A DNA stretch of 10,848 nt from NCBI GenBank assembly GCA_026415015.1, contig JAOAHW010000021.1, positions 1 through 10,848 of the forward strand, given 5' to 3'. Made by a program: the position numbers and the translations under genes. The stretch's first letter is position 1. The number at the start of each line of letters is the position of its first letter. The notes under the pieces are model-generated. The model did not search any database. It saw nothing but the letters and a program-made list of their open reading frames with translations, and was not told the DNA's origin. Positions 6,948 to 10,848 of the stretch are shown piece by piece. The stretch is from Syntrophorhabdaceae bacterium. Lineage in GTDB: Bacteria > Desulfobacterota > Syntrophorhabdia > Syntrophorhabdales > Syntrophorhabdaceae.

Positions 6948-6951
6948 TCAT

Positions 6952-7758
6952 ATGGAAAAAATAGGGATAATAGGTCTTGGTAATATGGGCGAGGCTATAT
7001 TAAAGGCCCTTATTAAGGCTGGTTATAAGACAGAGGATATAGCCTTTTATGAGCTAAAAAAAGAGAGGGTGGCATATATAGAGGGTTTATACAGGGTCTT
7101 TAGTGCTGACTCTCCTGAAGGACTTGCAAAAGAATCAAGATACTTAATAGTGGCAGTGAAGCCTCAGGATGCAAGGCAAACCCTTATTGAGATTGCGCCA
7201 TATATTGATGAAAAAAATGTAATAATATCCATCATGGCAGGGATCAAGATATCGAATATACTCTCTGTGTTTCATAGACCAATAAAGATTATAAGAGCAA
7301 TGCCCAATATATGTGCAAAGGTGGGTGAGGCAGCAACAGGTATTGCAGCAGGCAAGGGCATAGAAGACGAAGAATTAAAGGATACCAAAGAGATATTCTC
7401 ATGCCTCGGCAGTGTGATAGAGGTAGGTGAGGAGCTTATGGATGCAATTACCGCCCTTGCCGGAAGCGGCCCTGCATTCTTTCTCTTTTTCCTTGAGGCC
7501 ATGATAGATGCAGGGGTTAAGATGGGCATACCAAGAGAGAAATCAAAGGCCATGTCTATACAGGTGATAAAAGGGACTTTGAAGATGCTTGAGGAAGAGG
7601 ATGTACACCCGAGTATCTTAAGGGAGATGGTGACCTCTCCAGGGGGTACAACCATCACAGGTCTTACACACCTTGAAAAAAAGGCATTTAAAGGCAGTAT
7701 CATAACTGCCATAGAAAAGGCAGCAAAAAGGGCTGGTGAGCTTTCTTCATGGCTATAG
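6952..7758 (+). CDS. proC: Pyrroline-5-carboxylate reductase
   Basis: Last step of proline synthesis: NAD(P)H-dependent reduction of 1-pyrroline-5-carboxylate to L-proline, in the cytoplasm as an oligomer. With the start at 6952 the protein has 268 residues, normal for the family. The N-terminal Rossmann motif I-G-I-I-G-L-G-N-M-G is at 4-13, followed by VAVKPQ (67-72), R-A-M-P-N (115-119), the A-G-S-G-P-A-F substrate loop (170-176) and the C-terminal ProC signature beginning S-P-G-G-T-T at 229-234 and continuing through a LEKKAF helix. An in-frame GTG at 6916 would add 12 residues unlike the family and lacks a ribosome site, so it was not used. It is the first gene of the rightward block; its last 10 bp overlap pcm. 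Confidence 0.95.
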   Translation: MEKIGIIGLGNMGEAILKALIKAGYKTEDIAFYELKKERVAYIEGLYRVFSADSPEGLAKESRYLIVAVKPQDARQTLIEIAPYIDEKNVIISIMAGIKISNILSVFHRPIKIIRAMPNICAKVGEAATGIAAGKGIEDEELKDTKEIFSCLGSVIEVGEELMDAITALAGSGPAFFLFFLEAMIDAGVKMGIPREKSKAMSIQVIKGTLKMLEEEDVHPSILREMVTSPGGTTITGLTHLEKKAFKGSIITAIEKAAKRAGELSSWL

Positions 7759-8402
7759 ACGAATATTTTGGAAAAAGACAACAGATGGTGGATACCCAGC
7801 TCATAAGAAGGGGTATTTCAGACCCGAGGGTACTTAATGCCATGAGAAAGGTGCCAAGACACCTCTTTATAGATAGTGCCTTATGGTCACAGGCATATGA
7901 AGACCATCCCCTTCCCATAGGGGAAAAACAGACCATATCCCAGCCATATATAGTTGCCCTCATGACAGAGGCATTAAGGCTCCAGGGCCATGAAAAGGTA
8001 CTGGAGATCGGTGCAGGCTCAGGATATCAGACTGCCATACTTGCTGAACTTGCAGAGCAGGTTTATTCTATAGAGAGGCTCCCTGCTATTGCAAAAAATG
8101 CAAGAAAGATTTTAGATAAACTACAATACAGAAACATAGTAATAACTGTAAGCGATGGAACAATAGGCTGGAAGGAGCATAGCCCCTTTGATGCCATTAT
8201 TGTCACTGCTGCTGCACCCCATATACCACAGCCACTATTTGAACAGCTAAAGATAGGAGGTAGGCTTGTGATACCCATTGGAGGGGAGTATTCACAGGAC
8301 CTTATGGTCTATACAAAGACAGGGGAATCCAGTTCTGAGGTGGAGAATCTTGGCGGCTGCAGGTTTGTCAAACTCATAGGGTCACAGGGTTGGAAAGAGT
8401 AA
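7749..8402 (+). CDS. pcm: Protein-L-isoaspartate O-methyltransferase
   Basis: Methylates L-isoaspartyl residues that form in ageing proteins, using S-adenosylmethionine, and so starts their repair. The 217-residue length is typical. Family motifs are all visible: M-x-x-x-Q-L-I-R-R-G-I-x-D-x-R-V near 13-28, P-I-G-E-K-Q-T-I-S-Q-P (56-66), the SAM-binding motif I V-L-E-I-G-A-G-S-G-Y-Q-T-A (84-96), the acidic end of strand 2 at SIER, the SDGTIGW turn, motif II F-D-A-I-I-V-T-A-A-A-P (147-157) and motif III L-K-I-G-G-R-L-V-I-P-I-G, ending with FVKLIGSQGW. The ATG has GGTGAG 8 bases upstream inside proC and overlaps proC by 10 bp. It is followed directly by an rpoS-like gene, matching the conserved pcm-rpoS neighbourhood, although surE and nlpD, often found there, are absent. 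Confidence 0.95.
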   Translation: MAIDEYFGKRQQMVDTQLIRRGISDPRVLNAMRKVPRHLFIDSALWSQAYEDHPLPIGEKQTISQPYIVALMTEALRLQGHEKVLEIGAGSGYQTAILAELAEQVYSIERLPAIAKNARKILDKLQYRNIVITVSDGTIGWKEHSPFDAIIVTAAAPHIPQPLFEQLKIGGRLVIPIGGEYSQDLMVYTKTGESSSEVENLGGCRFVKLIGSQGWKE

Positions 8403-9268
8403 AAAATCAGGAAAGAGATAAAAATATTGATATGGTAGACGAGGAGTTCAGGGTAGAGAGACTCTACATGAAAGACCTCATGAGGCTCCCTGTCTTAAGC
8501 CAGAAGGACGAGAAGGCACTGGCAGAGAGGGTTGCTAAAGGAGATATGGAGGCAAGAAAAAAGATGATAGAGGCAAACTTAAGGCTTGTAGTAAAGATTG
8601 CAAAGAAATATGTAAATCAGGGTCTATCAAGCCTTGACCTCATTGAGGAGGGGAATTTAGGTCTTATAAGGGCAGTAGAAAAATTTGACCTGACAAAGGA
8701 CTGCAGGTTTTCTACCTATGCCACATGGTGGATAAAACAGTCTATAGAAAGGGCTATAGCAAACCACTCCAGGACCATAAGACTGCCTGTCCATATCACA
8801 TCAAAGGTCTATAAGATATCAAGGCACATAAATGAGTTTACAGAGGTCCATGGGAGGGAGCCTACACTAGAGGAACTCTCATCCAGGACAGGACTCTCTA
8901 TAGAATTCATAAAAAACCTCTATTCCCTGGTGGTAAAGGCCTGCTCCCTTGAGACCATAATAGATGAAGACGGCAAGATAACCATAGAGGATACGCTCCA
9001 GGACTATTCTACACAAGAACCTTTATCTATCCTTGAACAATCAAAGAGGACCGAGGAGATTGCATCCTGGCTGGAGACTCTAACAAATGATGAAAAAAAG
9101 GTCATTACACTTAGGTTTGGCCTTGACGGAGGAGAGCCCCAGACCCTTGAGGCCATAGGCAAGCAATTCGGTGTTACAAGGGAGAGAATAAGACAGATAG
9201 AGCAGAAAAGCCTCAATAAACTCCGCAAGATAGTCAAGAGAAAAGATATTGGAAGAGACAGTATATAA
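8390..9268 (+). CDS. rpoS: RNA polymerase sigma factor, RpoS-like (group 2 sigma-70)
   Basis: Directs RNA polymerase to promoters; RpoS types govern stationary-phase and general stress genes. Regions in order (292-residue model): region 1.2 (about 17-50, R-L-Y-M-K-D-L-M-R-L-P-V-L-S), region 2 (54-124) with N-L-R-L-V-V-K-I-A-K-K-Y and the -10-reading RFSTYATWWIKQSIERAI, region 3 starting at S-R-T-I-R-L-P-V-H (127-135), and region 4 (220-282) with the helix-turn-helix T-L-E-A-I-G-K-Q-F-G-V-T-R-E-R-I-R-Q-I-E-Q. Region 1.1 and the long non-conserved insert of RpoD are missing. IERAI with N-H/Q and I-R-L-P-V-H are RpoS-like, where RpoD has I-T-R-S-I and I-R-I-P-V-H, and pcm is adjacent, so RpoS is favoured over a housekeeping factor. 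The start is uncertain: TTG at 8390 overlaps pcm by 13 bp and has AGGG 8 bases upstream; ATG at 8432 would keep region 1.2 intact and remove 14 poorly conserved residues. Confidence 0.88.
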   Translation: MERVKNQERDKNIDMVDEEFRVERLYMKDLMRLPVLSQKDEKALAERVAKGDMEARKKMIEANLRLVVKIAKKYVNQGLSSLDLIEEGNLGLIRAVEKFDLTKDCRFSTYATWWIKQSIERAIANHSRTIRLPVHITSKVYKISRHINEFTEVHGREPTLEELSSRTGLSIEFIKNLYSLVVKACSLETIIDEDGKITIEDTLQDYSTQEPLSILEQSKRTEEIASWLETLTNDEKKVITLRFGLDGGEPQTLEAIGKQFGVTRERIRQIEQKSLNKLRKIVKRKDIGRDSI

Positions 9269-10790
9269 CAAAAGGCCCACCACAAACCCTGCAAGGGAGA
9301 TTATAAGAAAGGGTTCTGTCATAACACTTATTACCATCATCAGTAGACCCCTGGGCTATATAAGGGAGGCCATACAGGCATATCTTTTTGGGGCAACCAT
9401 GCTGGTGGATGCCTTTGTTGTGGCCTTTAACTTTCCTGAGCTTATACAGACCCTGTTCTTTTCAGGGGCTACAAGTGCTTTTTTGGTCCCTGTATGCGCC
9501 AGATACTTAAATGATGACAGGGAGTATTCCCGTGTATATTCCATATTCATTAACCTTGCCATCTTTGTAACTGTATTTGTCTCTCTGGTATTCTTCATAA
9601 CAAGTGGTTTTATCGTTGATATAATAGCCCCTGGCTTTAACCCTGCCACAAAGACAGTCACCAGATATCTGTTTCTTATAATGATACCTGTTATACTCCT
9701 CCATACTATCCTGTCTGTTATGAAGGCATTCTTAAACGCCAGGGAGCACTTTGCATCCCCGGAGTTTTCAGGCATATTATGGAATATAGTATTTATTGCC
9801 TCTGCCATAGCTTTGAGTAAGCAATATGGCATATACAGCCTTGCCATAGGCGTAACAGCAGGCTCTGTAATGCAGATACTCATCCAGTTTCCGTATCTCA
9901 AAAGACTAAATATCCACTACACAAGAACAGTGTCTCTGAGTCACCCCTCAGTAATAGAGGCAAAAAGACTATTTACAGGGGCTATGATAGCTACTTCCAT
10001 AGTTCCTATAAACAGCTTTATAGGAAGGGTCATAGCATCGTATCTACCCCATGGTGAGGTGGCATCCCTCTCATATGCCTTCAGGATATTTATCCTGCCC
10101 TTCAGCCTCTTTGCCGTACCCATATATACTGTCATGTTCTCAAAACTGGCAAGGCTCTACCATGACAGGGATATAAGAGGCATCAGCAGCCATATAAGTA
10201 GTTCCCTTGTATTACTGTGCATAACATTAATACCCTCTACCATACTACTTTGTGCCACAGGAGACCTGGCAATAAAGATCTTATATGAAAGGGGTGCATT
10301 CACCTCTTATGACACACTCCTCACAAACAGGGCCCTATTTGGATACAGTATAGGCCTTCTCTTCTATGCCCTCTCCATATGTTTTGTGAGGATTTTTAAT
10401 GCCATGCACGACATGAAGACACCGGCCATGGTGGGTATAATATCCATACTGATAAATGCAGGCCTCGCCATTGTCCTTATGAACCCCCTTAAAAACCTCG
10501 GTATATCCCTTGCTACATCCATATCCTCTTTTTTCAATTTCTCCATCCTCTTTTTTTATCTCTGTAAAAAGATAGATTATAGGCTGTCAAGACATGCCAT
10601 CAGAGATATTACAAAATCCCTTATTTTTGGGATAGTACTTTTAATGGCAATATATGCTTTAAGACACACACTTGCCAATAGACCCTACATCGTCCTTTTG
10701 CTCTCTGTAATTCTTACAGCATTATTCTACGGAATAAGTTTTAAAGACTACTACAGGGGGCTCATAAAAAGGGATATTCAAAAGACTTGA
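9249..10790 (+). CDS. murJ: MurJ/MviN-family lipid II flippase
   Basis: Inner-membrane MOP-superfamily transporter that moves lipid II outward for peptidoglycan synthesis. The 513-residue, 14-helix-type hydrophobic protein has family length. Visible signatures: S-R-P-L-G-Y-I-R-E-A (32-41), giving R33 and R39, aligned by eye to E. coli R18 and R24; D-A-F-V-V-A-F (54-60), D54 aligned to D39; SYAFRIFILPFSLFAVP with R279 in the place of R270; and R-G-A-F-T-x-x-D-T-x-x-T-N-R-A-L-F-G-Y-S-I-G-L near 348-370. The segment after D-A-F departs from the usual L-L-R-R-x-F-A-E-G-A: it reads L-I-Q-T-L-F-F-S-G-A, so R52 and E57 equivalents are Q67 and S72. The start is TTG at 9249: the frame opens only at 9234 and no ATG or GTG occurs before the conserved first helix (an ATT at 9300 is the other choice). 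This gives a 20-bp overlap with rpoS. A function as another MOP flippase cannot be excluded. Confidence 0.88.
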   Translation: MEETVYNKRPTTNPAREIIRKGSVITLITIISRPLGYIREAIQAYLFGATMLVDAFVVAFNFPELIQTLFFSGATSAFLVPVCARYLNDDREYSRVYSIFINLAIFVTVFVSLVFFITSGFIVDIIAPGFNPATKTVTRYLFLIMIPVILLHTILSVMKAFLNAREHFASPEFSGILWNIVFIASAIALSKQYGIYSLAIGVTAGSVMQILIQFPYLKRLNIHYTRTVSLSHPSVIEAKRLFTGAMIATSIVPINSFIGRVIASYLPHGEVASLSYAFRIFILPFSLFAVPIYTVMFSKLARLYHDRDIRGISSHISSSLVLLCITLIPSTILLCATGDLAIKILYERGAFTSYDTLLTNRALFGYSIGLLFYALSICFVRIFNAMHDMKTPAMVGIISILINAGLAIVLMNPLKNLGISLATSISSFFNFSILFFYLCKKIDYRLSRHAIRDITKSLIFGIVLLMAIYALRHTLANRPYIVLLLSVILTALFYGISFKDYYRGLIKRDIQKT

Positions 10791-10829
10791 GTCTTCTGGG
10801 CTATCATACCTCACGGAGAAACCTTGCGC

Positions 10830-10848
10830 CTGTCTCTTATACACATCT
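10830..10848. other. Tn5/Nextera transposase mosaic-end adapter (artefact)
   Basis: The final 19 bases, CTGTCTCTTATACACATCT, are identical to the Tn5 mosaic-end sequence found in Nextera-type library adapters when read out of an insert. It sits exactly at the end of the sequence, with nothing like a Tn5 element before it. It is therefore almost certainly untrimmed adapter carried into the assembly and not part of the organism's genome. The 39 bases between the murJ stop and this point (10791-10829) appear genuine but contain no gene. Confidence 0.96.

Noticed and set aside
6916..6951. Upstream GTG start for proC adding 12 residues
   Set aside because: No ribosome site precedes it, the extra residues do not resemble ProC, and GGAGG stands just before the ATG at 6952 with the Rossmann motif immediately after.
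7272..7781. 169-codon open frame on the minus strand opposite proC/pcm
   Set aside because: Fully antisense to the conserved proC C-terminal half; serine-rich shadow composition and no domain.
9356..9901. 181-codon open frame on the minus strand opposite murJ
   Set aside because: Antisense to a clear MurJ-family gene, with composition typical of a reverse-frame shadow and no recognisable motif.
10782..10795. Hairpin AAGAC-TTGA-GTCTT at the murJ stop as a terminator
   Set aside because: Only a 5-pair stem with low GC and no following T-run; probably chance.
10791..10848. A Tn5-like mobile element at the right end
   Set aside because: Only the 19-base mosaic end is present, flush with the contig end, with no transposase or resistance genes; library adapter explains it fully.
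1..10848. CRISPR arrays, tRNA/rRNA genes, prophage or defence systems
   Set aside because: No spaced direct repeats, no RNA-gene-like sequence and no relevant protein families were seen; coding density and codon use are uniform housekeeping in style.

Overview
This window is ordinary chromosomal backbone from an AT-rich diderm (Gram-negative-type) bacterium, most likely an anaerobe of the Desulfobacterota/Nitrospirota kind. The diderm call rests on LolA (periplasmic lipoprotein carrier), a MurJ-type flippase and an RpoS-like sigma factor. The anaerobe call rests on a CooC-type nickel-insertion ATPase (for CO dehydrogenase) and a DUF3786 protein, a family I associate with anaerobes. Codon use is uniform across the window (many ATA, AGG and AGA codons), and I see no insertion sequence, phage gene, CRISPR array, tRNA or rRNA. 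The last 19 bases are a Tn5/Nextera mosaic-end sequence, so the window is the end of a library-derived contig and the 3' edge is not genomic.

Layout. (1) 1-984, plus strand: the 3' end of a PASTA-domain protein overlapping rpe (ribulose-phosphate 3-epimerase). (2) 985-1167: a short gap with a small dyad. (3) 1168-1824, plus: a lone DUF3786 gene converging on the next block with only 5 bp between stop codons. (4) 6797 down to 1830, minus: a five-gene co-directional block, recO - cooC - plsC - ftsK - lolA. (5) 6798-6951: a divergent intergenic region that should carry promoters for both flanking blocks. (6) 6952-10790, plus: a compact block, proC - pcm - rpoS - murJ, in which every junction overlaps (10, about 13 and 20 bp); rpoS and murJ appear to use TTG starts. 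(7) 10791-10848: a short tail and adapter.

How the genes work together. The minus block mixes recombination repair (RecO), metalloenzyme maturation (CooC), phospholipid synthesis (PlsC), chromosome translocation at division (FtsK) and outer-membrane lipoprotein trafficking (LolA). The ftsK-lolA pair is a widely conserved neighbourhood. The plus block joins proline synthesis (ProC), repair of aged proteins (Pcm), stress or stationary-phase transcription (RpoS-like) and peptidoglycan precursor export (MurJ); pcm next to rpoS is also a conserved pairing. I found no convincing undescribed system. The points most worth a second look are the adapter tail, a MurJ that lacks an arginine known to matter in E. 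coli MurJ, the TTG-started overlapping genes, the isolated cooC, and the uncharacterised DUF3786 gene.
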